This document shows, piece after piece, positions 9,885 to 18,774 of a stretch of 64,000 nt of DNA (its first letter is position 1; the number at the start of each line of letters is the position of its first letter). The translations under genes were made by a program, and so were the position numbers. This stretch comes from Kiloniellaceae bacterium (lineage in GTDB: Bacteria; Pseudomonadota; Alphaproteobacteria; Kiloniellales; J153): contig JAJFGN010000070.1 in the NCBI GenBank assembly GCA_021776115.1, positions 1 through 64,000 on the forward strand, in the 5' to 3' direction. The notes under the pieces were generated by a model. That model saw only the letters and a program-made list of their open reading frames with translations. It searched no databases and had not been told where the DNA came from.

Positions 9885-10121
9885 CTTTGCGTCCCTTTCC
9901 TAATGACCACTTCCTAAATCGTACTACGCGGTGAATGCCAGATGCTTCGGCGGCGGTCGAAGTATGTCGGCCAGCGTTGGACTCACATCGGAGCAAGCCG
10001 GTTATCTGCGCCGCTTCCTTGTTCCGCCACATTCCGCTAGTAGAGGCCTGTTAGACCCTAATCCGATTCGGTTCCGGTCGCCGGCTGGACCCGGCGCCCA
10101 CCAATATGGCCCCTTAGCTTC
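9885..10121. other. Intergenic region before murJ
   Basis: 237 bp between two divergent genes. I see a short palindrome CGCCGG/CCGGCG near 10080-10097 without a T-run and no convincing ORF or promoter. Confidence 0.5.
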
Positions 10122-11681
10122 ATGGCCCTCGTCCGCTCTCTCGCCACCGTTGGCGGCTATACCGGGATTAGCCGCATTCTGGGATTCCTGCGCGATATTC
10201 TGATCGCGGCGGCGGTCGGTACCGGACCGGTGGCCGATGCCTTCTTCGTTGCCTTCCGCCTGCCCAATCTGTTCCGGCGCCTGTTCGCGGAGGGGGCTTT
10301 CAATGCGGCCTTCGTGCCGCTTTTCGCACGCCGCTTGGAGGAGGGCGGACAGGCCGCCGCACGCGCCTTCGCCGAACACAGCCTGGCGGTCCTGCTGACG
10401 ATCGTGCTCGCAATTACCGCGCTGGCCATGGCTTTCATGCCCTGGCTCATGGTCGTGCTGGCCCCGGGTTTCGCGGCCGAGCCCGAAAAATACGATCTCG
10501 CGGTTCAGCTCAGCCGCATCACCTTTCCCTACCTTTTGTTCATGGCCCTGGTCGCGCTTTTGGGCGGGGTACTCAACTCGCTCTATAAGTTCGCCGCCGC
10601 CGCCGCCGCGCCGATCCTGCTCAACGTCGTCTTTATCGGCGCCCTGCTCTTTGTCCTGCCGCTGACCGGCAGGCCCGGCCACGTCCTGGCGTGGAGCGTG
10701 GCCGCCGCCGGGATCGGACAGTTCCTGCTGCTGGCGGTCGCCGCCCACCGCGCGGGCATGGCCCTGCGTCTAGCGCGCCCGCGCCTGACGCCGGGGGTCA
10801 AGCGGCTCCTGAAACTCATGGCGCCGGGGATCGCCTCGGCGGGCGCGATGCAGATCAACCTCATGGTCGGCACCATCATCGCGTCCTTGCAGGCCGGCGC
10901 GGTCTCCTACCTCTATTACGCGGATCGGGTCTATCAGCTCCCGCTGGGTCTGATCGGCGTCGCCTTCGGGGTCGTTCTCTTGCCGGAGCTATCGCGCAAG
11001 CTGCGGGCCGGGGCCGAGGGCGAGGCCATGGCCAGCCTCAACCGGGGCCTCGAGTTCGCGCTCCTGCTCACGCTTCCCGCGACCGTTGCCTTGCTGGTTA
11101 TTCCCTGGCCCATCGTGATCGTCCTGTTCGAGCGCGGCGCTTTCGGGCGCGCCGCCTCGGACGCGACCGCCTGGGCCCTCGCCGCCTACGCCGGCGGATT
11201 GCCGGCCTTTATCCTGATCAAGCTGCTCAATCCCGCCTTTTTCGCGCGCGAAGACACCATGACCCCGCTCAAGCTGGCCTTGGCCGGGGTCGTCGCCAAC
11301 ATCGTGCTTAGCCTGGCTTTGTATTGGCTGCTGGCGCCGCGCGGCTTTGGCCATGTCGGCTTGGCCTTGGCGACTGCCTTATCGGCTTGGTTGAATGTCT
11401 TGTTGCTCGCCTGGACCCTGCGTGGCCTGGGCTTCCTGCGGCTCGACGGGCGTCTCATGCGCCGCCTGCCGCGGATCGGCGCGGCAAGTCTGGCTATGGG
11501 GGCGGTGCTTTGGGCCGCGCAAGCCGGCCTCATGCCCTGGTTCGGCGGCGCGACCGCGATGCGCGTGCTGGGCCTTGTCCTTCTCGTCTCCGCCGGGCTG
11601 ATCGTCTACGCGGGTCTTGCGTTTGCCCTGGGCGCGCTCGACCGGGCTGAGCTGGCCGGCCTGCTGCGGCGCAAGGCCTGA
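10122..11681 (+). CDS. murJ: Lipid II flippase MurJ (MviN)
   Basis: MurJ flips lipid II to the periplasm for peptidoglycan synthesis. The product is 519 residues with about 14 hydrophobic segments, as usual. Family marks are the N-terminal GGYTGISRILGFLRDILIAA, the DAFFVAFRLPNLFRRLFAEG block and FNAAFVPLFAR in the first 70 residues, and YYADRVYQLPLGLIGVAFG in TM7/8. The ATG at 10122 puts the conserved SLATVGGYTGISR directly at the N-terminus. It is followed 60 bp later by trpS; the glnD-murJ-trpS order is common in Alphaproteobacteria. Confidence 0.95.
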   Translation: MALVRSLATVGGYTGISRILGFLRDILIAAAVGTGPVADAFFVAFRLPNLFRRLFAEGAFNAAFVPLFARRLEEGGQAAARAFAEHSLAVLLTIVLAITALAMAFMPWLMVVLAPGFAAEPEKYDLAVQLSRITFPYLLFMALVALLGGVLNSLYKFAAAAAAPILLNVVFIGALLFVLPLTGRPGHVLAWSVAAAGIGQFLLLAVAAHRAGMALRLARPRLTPGVKRLLKLMAPGIASAGAMQINLMVGTIIASLQAGAVSYLYYADRVYQLPLGLIGVAFGVVLLPELSRKLRAGAEGEAMASLNRGLEFALLLTLPATVALLVIPWPIVIVLFERGAFGRAASDATAWALAAYAGGLPAFILIKLLNPAFFAREDTMTPLKLALAGVVANIVLSLALYWLLAPRGFGHVGLALATALSAWLNVLLLAWTLRGLGFLRLDGRLMRRLPRIGAASLAMGAVLWAAQAGLMPWFGGATAMRVLGLVLLVSAGLIVYAGLAFALGALDRAELAGLLRRKA

Positions 11682-11688
11682 GCCCCCC

Positions 11689-11717
11689 TTGACCATCCAA
11701 GGGCGAGCGGCGATAAA
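11689..11717 (+). promoter_or_regulatory. Candidate sigma-70 promoter of trpS
   Basis: TTGACC at 11689-11694, a 17 bp spacer and GATAAA at 11712-11717. It lies between murJ and trpS, 25 bp before the ATG. A Shine-Dalgarno GGAGAT precedes the start. Transcription start not known. Confidence 0.4.
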
Positions 11718-11741
11718 CCGCCGCTTCGGGAGATCTCCATC

Positions 11742-12770
11742 ATGAAACGGATATTTTCGGGCGTGCAGCCCACCGGTAACCTGCACCTCGGCAATTACCT
11801 GGGGGCGATCAAGAACTTCGTCGCCCTGCAGGACGACTACGACTGCATCTACTGCGTCGTCGACATGCACGCCATCACCGTTTGGCAGGATCCGGCGGAG
11901 TTGAAGGCGCACACCCGCGAGGTCGCGGCGGCCTACCTGGCGGCCGGAATCGATCCCAGGCGCTGCATCATTTTCAATCAAAGCCAGGTGAGCGCTCACG
12001 CGCAGCTGGCCTGGATCTTCAACTGCGTGGCGCGGCTGGGGTGGCTCAACCGCATGACCCAGTTTAAGGACAAGGCCGGAAAGAATCGCGAGAACGCCAG
12101 CGTCGGCCTCTATGCCTATCCTAACCTCATGGCCGCCGACATCCTGGCCTACAAGGCGACCCATGTGCCGGTCGGCGAAGATCAAAAACAGCACCTGGAG
12201 CTGGCCCGCGATATCGCGCAGAAGTTCAACAACGATTTCGGGGTCGAGTTGTTCCCGATCCTCGAGCCGCTGATCCTCGGCCCGGCCGCGCGCGTGATGT
12301 CCCTGCGCGATGGATCCAAGAAGATGAGCAAGTCGGAGCCCTCGGACATGAGCCGGATCAACATGACCGATGAGGCCGACGACATTGCCAAGAAGATCCG
12401 CAAGGCGACCAGCGATCCAGACCTGCTGCCCGGCCCGGAGGCGCTGGACGAAAAGGGCGCCGTGCCGGAAGAGACCCGCCAGGCCAGGCCGGAGGCATAC
12501 AATCTTCTGGGCATTTATGCCGCGTTAGCCGACAAGCCGGCGGGCGAGGTGATGGCCGAGTTCGCCGGCACTCAGTTCTCGCACTTCAAGGCGGTCTTGA
12601 CCGACCTCGCCGTCGCCACTTTGGGACCCGTGGGGCACGAGATGAAGCGCCTGAGCGCGGACCCGGCCAGCGTCGACGCGGTGTTACAGGATGGGGCGGA
12701 GCGGGCCCGCGCAATCGCCGAGCCGATTCTGCGCGAGGTTTACGAAGCGGTCGGCTTCCTCCACCCTTAG
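11742..12770 (+). CDS. trpS: Tryptophanyl-tRNA synthetase
   Basis: A class I aminoacyl-tRNA synthetase that charges tRNA-Trp, in the cytoplasm. 342 residues, the standard bacterial length. The HIGH-type motif is PTGNLHLGN (residues 10-18) and the KMSKS motif is in [11 protein letters not shown] (about residues 192-202). [14 protein letters not shown] and [29 protein letters not shown] are family signatures for the tryptophan pocket and dimer interface. The ATG has GGAGAT upstream. The reading frame is complete and shows nothing odd. Confidence 0.97.
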   Translation: MKRIFSGVQPTGNLHLGNYLGAIKNFVALQDDYDCIYCVVDMHAITVWQDPAELKAHTREVAAAYLAAGIDPRRCIIFNQSQVSAHAQLAWIFNCVARLGWLNRMTQFKDKAGKNRENASVGLYAYPNLMAADILAYKATHVPVGEDQKQHLELARDIAQKFNNDFGVELFPILEPLILGPAARVMSLRDGSKKMSKSEPSDMSRINMTDEADDIAKKIRKATSDPDLLPGPEALDEKGAVPEETRQARPEAYNLLGIYAALADKPAGEVMAEFAGTQFSHFKAVLTDLAVATLGPVGHEMKRLSADPASVDAVLQDGAERARAIAEPILREVYEAVGFLHP

Positions 12771-12983
12771 TTTGGCGTTCATGCCCCTGACCCGACAAGC
12801 GGGGCCGTAAATTGACGGGACGGCGAATACTTTTTCGTGATTTAGCCGAAATGACGCCGGTAAAGCATTGGCGCAGTGGCGATTTGCCGCTAATGTTTTG
12901 TTTCTAGTGACCAAGCCGCCAAGACTATTGTAGTCCTCGCACCTTGCCGCGAAGCCGCGCCATGCACCCTGCGTCCGTTGTCT
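12771..12983. other. Intergenic region after trpS
   Basis: Somewhat AT-richer than its surroundings. I see no ORF, clear terminator or promoter here; the 262 bp palindromic element begins at 12984. Confidence 0.5.
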
Positions 12984-13245
12984 AATACCAAGTCTCGATG
13001 ATAATGACCCATTTGACCGTGTCCTTTTCCCCCCTGGTTAGGCGCGCTTCGGGCCGTGGTGCGGGCACCACAAGCGGAGCGCAACGCGGCCAGGGGGGAA
13101 AAGAACGCGGCCTTCGGTGGCGATCCACGGCCGCCTGGGGGCGTTGCGGCGCTTGCCCGATGCCCCGCATCGCGCCGCGCGCCGCGCCTGCCCAGGCGGC
13201 CTTGGATCGCCATCAAATGGGTCATTATCATCGAGATTTGGTATT
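12984..13245. repeat. Three-way-junction palindromic element A (262 bp)
   Basis: Terminal arms of 33 bp (12984-13016 and 13213-13245) are inverted copies with one mismatch; the outer end reads AATACCAA. Inside are two hairpins. Hairpin 1 pairs CTTTTCCCCCCTGG (13024-13037) with 13090-13103, 14 of 14, around a central GTGGTGC-GG-GCACCAC. Hairpin 2 pairs 13119-13139 with 13191-13211, 20 of 21. No ORF of quality lies inside, so this is not an autonomous IS. It ends 19 bp before the TauE-family start codon, so it forms part of that gene's leader. Confidence 0.85.
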
Positions 13246-13264
13246 GGAAGCCTGATCCCCGGCG

Positions 13265-14179
13265 ATGCAAATCTACCTGCCCATCGCCGAGATGTCGGTC
13301 AACGTCTTTTTACTTCTCGGCATGGGCGGGGCAATCGGGTTCCTCTCCGGATTATTCGGGGTCGGCGGCGGGTTCTTGATGACGCCGCTCTTGATCTTTA
13401 TCGGTGTGCCGCCCGCCGTTGCCGTCGCCACCGAAGCGAACCAGATCGTTGCGTCTTCGGTCTCCGGCGTTCTCGCGCACTGGCGGCGCGGCAACGTCGA
13501 TTTCAAGATGGGCCTGATCCTCTTGATCGGCGGTATCGCCGGATCGACCTTCGGCGTCGGGCTGTTTTCCGTGCTTCGCGGTTTGGGCCAGATCGACCTG
13601 GTCATCTCGCTGTCTTACGTCGTCTTCCTGGGCATCATCGGGACGCTGATGCTGGTGGAAAGCCTACGCTCGATGCGCCAACGCAAGGTGTCGGCGGGGC
13701 AGCCGCGCAAGCTGCATCAGCACACCTGGATTCACGGCTTACCGCTAAAGACGCGTTTTCGCCGCTCCAAGCTCTATATCTCGGCGCTCTTGCCTTTCGC
13801 GATCGGTTTCCTGGTTGGCGTCCTGGCCGCGATCATGGGTGTCGGCGGCGGTTTCATCATGGTACCGGCGATGATCTACCTGCTCGGCATGCCGACCTCG
13901 GTGGTGATCGGCACGTCGTTGTTCCAGATCATCTTCGTGACCGCCAACGTCACTTTCTTGCAGGCCTATGCCAATCAAACCGTCGACGTGGTTCTGGCGC
14001 TTCTGCTCCTGACCGGGGCGGTGATCGGGGCCCAGTTCGGCGCCCGTGCCGGGGCGCGGCTGCATGGCGAGCAATTGCGCGGCCTGCTCGCGGCCATGGT
14101 TTTACTGGTGTGCAGCAAGCTGTTTTACGATCTGCTGGTCACCCCGGCCGATTTGTACTCTCTGGGGGTGGCGCTCTGA
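13265..14179 (+). CDS. TauE/SafE (TSUP) family membrane permease
   Basis: 304 residues, about eight hydrophobic segments, with the family's internal duplication visible as GLFGVGGGFLMTPLL (residues about 29-43) and AIMGVGGGFIMVPAM near 197-211. TSUP proteins export or import sulfite, sulfonates or other organosulfur anions; the substrate here is not shown by the sequence. A long cytoplasmic loop (about residues 135-170, with RKLHQHTWIHGLPLKTRFRR) separates the halves. The start codon of the following TIGR02186 protein overlaps its stop (TGATG), so the two are translationally coupled. Its leader contains palindromic element A. Confidence 0.88.
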   Translation: MQIYLPIAEMSVNVFLLLGMGGAIGFLSGLFGVGGGFLMTPLLIFIGVPPAVAVATEANQIVASSVSGVLAHWRRGNVDFKMGLILLIGGIAGSTFGVGLFSVLRGLGQIDLVISLSYVVFLGIIGTLMLVESLRSMRQRKVSAGQPRKLHQHTWIHGLPLKTRFRRSKLYISALLPFAIGFLVGVLAAIMGVGGGFIMVPAMIYLLGMPTSVVIGTSLFQIIFVTANVTFLQAYANQTVDVVLALLLLTGAVIGAQFGARAGARLHGEQLRGLLAAMVLLVCSKLFYDLLVTPADLYSLGVAL

Positions 14180-14943
14180 TGTCGGCTGGGACCCGGTGTG
14201 CGAGCAGACTTGCTTGCGCCGCCGCTTTCTTGGTGCTTTCCGGGGCCGCGAACGCGGCACAGGCCCAATCCCTGGTTGCCGATCTGTCGAAGCGCTTGGT
14301 CGCGATCACCACCGGTTTCGTGGGCACGGACGTCCTGTTGTTCGGCGCGGTCGAGGGTGAGGGCGATATTGTCATCGTGGTGCGCGGACCGGACCGGCCC
14401 GTGACCATGTATCGAAAGAGCCGGGTTTTGGGTATCTGGGCCAATACGGCGCAAATGACTTTCGAACGCGCCCCCAGCTTCTATGCCATCGCAACCTCGA
14501 AGCCGATCCGGGAAATCGCCCCGGACGTCGTACGAGCGCGCCACGAGATGGGGGTCGACGCGCTGCGCCTGGATCTTCCCGCGGCCAAGGCCTCGCGCAA
14601 TGTCGCTCGCGACTGGCGTCAGGGCCTGATTCGCAATTTTCAAAAGAGCGGTCTCTACGGCCACGAAGTCGGTTCGGTCACATTTCTGGGCAACCAGTTG
14701 TTTCGGGTGGAGCTGCACTTGCCGGCCAATGTGCCGACGGGCGCCTATCAGGTGATCACGTATTTGCTCAAGGACGGTCATGTCGCTTCGGCGCAAACCA
14801 TGCCTTTGTTTGTCAGCAAAATCGGCGCTGAAGCCGCCATTTTCGATTTTGCGACCCGGTATTCCGCCTATTACGGCTTGATTGCGATTGTCATCGCATT
14901 GATGGCAGGATGGCTTGCCCATCTGGCATTCCGTAAGGGCTGA
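14179..14943 (+). CDS. TIGR02186 / Alph_Pro_TM family membrane protein
   Basis: 254 residues. A signal peptide (cleavage likely after ANAAQAQ) leads into a periplasmic domain beginning LVADLSKRLVAITTGFVGTDVLLFGAVEGEGDIVIVVRGP, the hallmark of this alphaproteobacterial family. One C-terminal membrane helix (GLIAIVIALMAGWLAHLAF) ends the protein. The family is known to sit beside TauE/SafE permeases, as here with overlapping stop and start, which suggests an accessory subunit. The biochemical role is not known. The ATG at 14179 is the only start that gives a signal peptide. Confidence 0.85.
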   Translation: MSAGTRCASRLACAAAFLVLSGAANAAQAQSLVADLSKRLVAITTGFVGTDVLLFGAVEGEGDIVIVVRGPDRPVTMYRKSRVLGIWANTAQMTFERAPSFYAIATSKPIREIAPDVVRARHEMGVDALRLDLPAAKASRNVARDWRQGLIRNFQKSGLYGHEVGSVTFLGNQLFRVELHLPANVPTGAYQVITYLLKDGHVASAQTMPLFVSKIGAEAAIFDFATRYSAYYGLIAIVIALMAGWLAHLAFRKG

Positions 14944-14957
14944 ACAGGTTTTGCGCC

Positions 14958-15464
14958 ATGAGTGATGAGGCTACCGGTCCGGGCGACGAGCAGACACGGC
15001 CCGCCGACCGCATTTTCCTTGTCGTGGTCGACGAGACCGAGGAAATGCGCGTCGCCTTGCGTTTCGCGTGCCGCCGGGCACGGAACACGGGCGGCCGGGT
15101 CGCCCTGCTTTATGTGATCGAACCGGCCGATTTCCAGCATTGGCAGGCGGTCGGCGATTTGATGCGCGAGGAAGCGCGCAGCGAGGGCGAACAGTTACTG
15201 CAAAAGCTAGCCGCACAGGTCAACGAGTTGGTTGGCAATATTCCGGTTCTCTTTGTGCGCGAGGGCAAGGTAAACGACGAACTCTTTAAGTTGCTCGAAG
15301 AGGAACCCAGCATTTCGATTCTAGTTCTGGGCGCCAACACGGGGACGCGTGGCCCCGGGCCCTTGGTAACCGCCTTGACTGGAAAAATGGTTGGCAAGCT
15401 TCGTGTGCCGATGACCATCGTGCCGGGAAATCTCAGCGACGAAGCCGTGGACTCCATTTCTTAG
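14958..15464 (+). CDS. Universal stress protein (UspA family)
   Basis: 168 residues with the Usp alpha/beta fold: IFLVVVDETEEMRVALRFACRRARNTGGRVALLYVIEP at the N-terminus and the C-terminal ISILVLGANTGTRGPGPLVTALTGKMVGKLRVPMTIVPG. The G-x2-G-x9-G-type ATP loop is only partly kept (GANTGTRGPGPLVTAL), so nucleotide binding is uncertain. It starts 14 bp after the Alph_Pro_TM gene and is probably cotranscribed with it and the permease. It is convergent with ubiB. Confidence 0.85.
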   Translation: MSDEATGPGDEQTRPADRIFLVVVDETEEMRVALRFACRRARNTGGRVALLYVIEPADFQHWQAVGDLMREEARSEGEQLLQKLAAQVNELVGNIPVLFVREGKVNDELFKLLEEEPSISILVLGANTGTRGPGPLVTALTGKMVGKLRVPMTIVPGNLSDEAVDSIS

Positions 15465-15484
15465 CGCGTGTCTTCGAGCCAGCC

Positions 15485-17065
15485 TCACATGGCCACGAAA
15501 AGCCCCAGCCCCAGCCCCAGAACCGCGACCGCCAGCCACAGCGCGCGAATATGCCAGGACTGACCGTTAGCCGGCCGGTGCAGGACCTCCAACGAATCAG
15601 GGTGTAATCGCAGGCCGTGGGCGCTCAGGGTTTCGGCAGCCGCCTCGACCTTACCGACCAAGCCCGGCAGACGTTCCAGGGCGCTCGTCAGTTCCTCGGC
15701 CGCGCGCCGTACCCGCGCCTCGGGGCCGCGGGTCGCCCGCATCCAATCTTCGATCAAGGGTTCGGCCAGGGTCCATATGTTGAGCGTGGAATCCAGGCGC
15801 CGGCTGACCCCCTCGGCCATCATCATGTTCTTCTGCAGAAGCAGAAGCTGCGGTTGTACCGGCATGTTGAAGGCCTCGCTCAAGCGTAACAGGCGCGCGA
15901 GCAGGCGGGCGAAGGAAATCTCCTCCAATGGCCGGTCGAAGATTGGCTCCGAGACGGATCGAAGCGCCTGCGCGAAGACGTCCAGAGACTCACCCGGCGG
16001 CAAATATCCGGCTTCCACATGGACTTCCGCCAAGCGTTTGTAGTCGCGCGCCAGTTGGGCGAGCAGCATGTCGGCAAGAAACGTGCGGGTTTGCCGGTCC
16101 AGGCGGCCCATGATGCCGAAATCGACCGCGACGATGTTGCCGTGCGAATCGACAAACATGTTGCCGGGGTGCTGATCGCCATGGAAAAAGCCATCCCGGA
16201 ACACTTGGTTGAAAAAAATCGCCGCCGCCTTTTTAAGCACCTCGGTCAGGTCTAGTCCGGCGGCCGACAGGGCCACGCGGTCGTCGATACGGATACCGCT
16301 AATCCGGTCCATGGTTAGAACCCGGCGCGACGTGCGCCGCCAATCGATGGGCGGCGTGCGGTAGGTCGGGTCGCCCTCGAAATTGTCGGCGAGTTCCGAT
16401 GCCGCGGCTGCCTCCATCGCCAGATCCATCTCGATACCGGCGATTTCCTCGAATTCCTGCACGACGGCGAGGGGCTTGAAGCGGCGCAGGCGCGGTTGCG
16501 TGCGCTCGGCCATCTGGGCCAGCCAGTAAAATACGGCGAGGTCGCGCTCGAAGGCGCGTTCGATGCCGGGGCGCAGGATCTTGACCGCGACTTCACGGCC
16601 CGCCGCGCTATCGGCGTCGTCGTCTTCCTCCTTTGTGACCGCGAAATGCACCTGGGATATGGAGGCCGCCGAAATTGGGGCCGCTTCGAAGCTGGCGAAC
16701 AGAGCCTCCACGGTTTGGCCGAGCTCCGCCTCGACGGTGGCGCGGGCCTCGGCGCCCGCGAATGGCGGCAGGCGATCCTGAAGCTCGGCCAGATCGGCGG
16801 CCATCTGCTCGCCCAGGAGGTCGGCACGGGTCGACAGAAACTGGCCCAGCTTTATGAAGACCGGACCCAATTCGATCAGTGCGCGGGCCAGCTTCTGCCC
16901 AGGCCGGCCTTCGACCTGGCGGCGGGCGGGCCAACGGACCAGCCACGTCAGGCTTGGCGCCAGGCGCAACTCCTCGATAACCGCCAAGGCGTCGTGGCGG
17001 GCCAGGGTACGCCCGATCGCGATCAGCCGGAGTACAATACGAAAGGTGCGGATCATATTCGCCAA
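15485..17065 (-). CDS. ubiB: Ubiquinone biosynthesis ATPase/kinase-like UbiB
   Basis: UbiB is an atypical protein-kinase-like ATPase needed for coenzyme Q synthesis at the inner membrane. 526 residues. The diagnostic KxGQ motif is in ELGPVFIKLGQFLSTRADLL; the catalytic loop is FRDGFFHGDQHPGNMFVD and the metal loop AVDFGIMGRLD. A short acidic insertion (KEEDDDADSAAGRE) interrupts the beta-strand before the AVKILRPG lysine motif. The C-terminal end is one hydrophobic helix (LWLAVAVLGLGLGLFVAM). Its start overlaps the end of ubiE by 13 bp, an operon arrangement that fits one pathway. Confidence 0.93.
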   Translation of the reverse strand: MANMIRTFRIVLRLIAIGRTLARHDALAVIEELRLAPSLTWLVRWPARRQVEGRPGQKLARALIELGPVFIKLGQFLSTRADLLGEQMAADLAELQDRLPPFAGAEARATVEAELGQTVEALFASFEAAPISAASISQVHFAVTKEEDDDADSAAGREVAVKILRPGIERAFERDLAVFYWLAQMAERTQPRLRRFKPLAVVQEFEEIAGIEMDLAMEAAAASELADNFEGDPTYRTPPIDWRRTSRRVLTMDRISGIRIDDRVALSAAGLDLTEVLKKAAAIFFNQVFRDGFFHGDQHPGNMFVDSHGNIVAVDFGIMGRLDRQTRTFLADMLLAQLARDYKRLAEVHVEAGYLPPGESLDVFAQALRSVSEPIFDRPLEEISFARLLARLLRLSEAFNMPVQPQLLLLQKNMMMAEGVSRRLDSTLNIWTLAEPLIEDWMRATRGPEARVRRAAEELTSALERLPGLVGKVEAAAETLSAHGLRLHPDSLEVLHRPANGQSWHIRALWLAVAVLGLGLGLFVAM

Positions 17066-17877
17066 GCGGAATGCAGGGCCGCGATTCCGCCACTCAAATT
17101 ACGGTAACGCACCTGGTCGAGGCCGGCTTCACGAATTAATGCGGCCAGGTCTTCCTGCGCCGGAAAGCGGCGGATGCTTTCGGCAAGATATTGATAAGCG
17201 GCCGCGTCACCGGCCACTCGGGCGCCCAGGCCGGGCAGCACCTTGAAGGAATAAAGGTCGTAGAGCCGCGAAAGGGTGGGCAGGACCACATGGCTGAATT
17301 CCAGGCAAAGGAAGCGGCCGCCGGGCTTGAGAACGCGCCGCGCCTCGCTCAAGGCTTTCTCGATGCGGGTCACGTTGCGCAAGCCGAAGGCGATCGTGTA
17401 GGCATCGACCGCGCGGTCCGGTAACGGCAAGTCTTGCGCATCGCCGCACACCCAGTACAGCCCGTTCGGGCAGGCCGTCCCCAACAAGCCCCGGTCATGC
17501 GCCCGCACCCGGCCGACTTCCAGCATGTCGGGTGTAAGATCGCAAACGACGATGGGTCCGGCCTGGGCGGCGCCGACCCGCTCCAGGACGCGCAGCGGGA
17601 TATCTCCGGTGCCGCCTGCCACGTCTAGGAGGCGCAAGCCCGGGCGTGGATCGAGCCAATCGATCAAGGCCCGTTTCCATAAGCGATGGATGCCGCCGGA
17701 CATCAGATCGTTCATCAGGTCGTAGCGTGTCGCGACGCTTTCGAACACGCCGCGCACCCTGGGCGCTTTCTCGGATTCCGCGATTTCCTCGAAGCCGAAG
17801 TGCGTGGTCGCAGCGGCGGCACTTTGGGGCTTTGAGGCGCGTTCGGTATGGCGGTTCTGCGGCATGCGCTGGACCAT
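17053..17877 (-). CDS. ubiE: Demethylmenaquinone/2-methoxy-benzoquinol methyltransferase UbiE
   Basis: An S-adenosylmethionine-dependent C-methyltransferase of ubiquinone (and menaquinone) synthesis. 274 residues. Family marks: FESVATRYDLMNDLMSGGIHRLWK, SAM-binding LLDVAGGTGDIPLRVL, AFGLRNVTRIEKALSEARRVLKPGG and a C-terminal SGGIAALHSAWRI. About 25 residues before HFGFEEI are low in complexity and variable, so the start could also be Met5. It is divergent from mutM with about 38 bp between the start codons, and overlaps ubiB downstream. Confidence 0.95.
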   Translation of the reverse strand: MVQRMPQNRHTERASKPQSAAAATTHFGFEEIAESEKAPRVRGVFESVATRYDLMNDLMSGGIHRLWKRALIDWLDPRPGLRLLDVAGGTGDIPLRVLERVGAAQAGPIVVCDLTPDMLEVGRVRAHDRGLLGTACPNGLYWVCGDAQDLPLPDRAVDAYTIAFGLRNVTRIEKALSEARRVLKPGGRFLCLEFSHVVLPTLSRLYDLYSFKVLPGLGARVAGDAAAYQYLAESIRRFPAQEDLAALIREAGLDQVRYRNLSGGIAALHSAWRI

Positions 17878-17915
17878 AGCGTGCCGTCCGGCTTCGCGCT
17901 ACTCTCCGTCCCGAT

Positions 17916-18770
17916 ATGCCGGAGCTTCCTGAAGTTGAAACCGTGATTCGCGGCCTGCGCCCGCGATTGGAGGGAGTGCGCCTGTCGCGGGTGGTGCAGC
18001 GCCGGGCCGATCTGCGTTTGCCCTTGCCGGAGAATTTTGCCGCCCGGTTGGAAGGGCGCCGCGTCACGCGCTTGGCGCGGCGTGCGAAGTACATCCTGAT
18101 TCATCTCGACGATCGTCAAGTCCTCCTCTGTCACCTCGGCATGTCGGGGCGTATGACGGTTTCCGGGGCCGAGGCGGGGGCAGAGCGCGAGCCGCCCGGT
18201 CCGCATGACCATGTGATCTTGACCACGGAGCGCGGCGACGAGATCCGCTTCAATGACGCGCGCCGCTTCGGTGTCATGGATTTGGTCGATGCTGAGCGCC
18301 TGGAACAACACCGCCTTCTCGCGGGTCTTGGGCCCGAACCCTTGGGCAATGAATTCTCCGGTCCCGAGCTGGCGCGCCGCCTGGCCGGCAAGCGCTCACC
18401 GATCAAAGCCGCACTCCTCGATCAGCGCGTGGTCGCGGGGCTCGGCAACATTTACGTCTCCGAGAGTCTTTTTTTTGCCGGTATCTCCCCGCGCCGCGCC
18501 GCGCGCAGTGTGCAAGGGGACCGGGCCGAGCGCCTGGCGGCTGCCATCCGTGACGTTCTCACACGCGCGATTCAGGCTGGCGGATCGTCCCTGCGCGACT
18601 ATGTGCAGGCCTCGGGCGAGCTTGGCTACTTTCAGCATGAATGGGCGGTTTATGGGCGCGAGGGGCAGGCCTGCCCAGGCTGCACCTGTGGTCTCAAGGG
18701 CCCCGGCGGTATCCGGCGCATCGTTCAATCCAACCGCGCGACTTTTTATTGTGGCACCCGCCAAAGGTAA
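17916..18770 (+). CDS. mutM: Formamidopyrimidine-DNA glycosylase MutM (Fpg)
   Basis: A bifunctional glycosylase/AP lyase that removes 8-oxoguanine and formamidopyrimidines. 284 residues. The N-terminal MPELPEVET supplies the catalytic Pro2 and Glu3; Lys in RRAKYILI and the helix-two-turn-helix [20 protein letters not shown] are intact. The C-terminal zinc finger is atypical: [10 protein letters not shown] has three Cys in a row, but the last pair reads FYCGTRQR instead of FYC-x2-CQR, so the fourth usual ligand is Arg. The extra Cys in CPGCTC might replace it (inference). Palindromic element B starts 4 bp after the stop. Confidence 0.93.
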   Translation: MPELPEVETVIRGLRPRLEGVRLSRVVQRRADLRLPLPENFAARLEGRRVTRLARRAKYILIHLDDRQVLLCHLGMSGRMTVSGAEAGAEREPPGPHDHVILTTERGDEIRFNDARRFGVMDLVDAERLEQHRLLAGLGPEPLGNEFSGPELARRLAGKRSPIKAALLDQRVVAGLGNIYVSESLFFAGISPRRAARSVQGDRAERLAAAIRDVLTRAIQAGGSSLRDYVQASGELGYFQHEWAVYGREGQACPGCTCGLKGPGGIRRIVQSNRATFYCGTRQR

Positions 18771-18774
18771 GTAG

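Noticed and set aside
12984-13245. Insertion sequence
   Set aside because: The terminal repeats fit one, but there is no transposase-like frame inside; called a palindromic element instead.
13117-14178. Long N-terminal extension of the Alph_Pro_TM frame
   Set aside because: This part is a shifted reading of element A and of the TauE-family gene; a signal peptide marks the true start at 14179.
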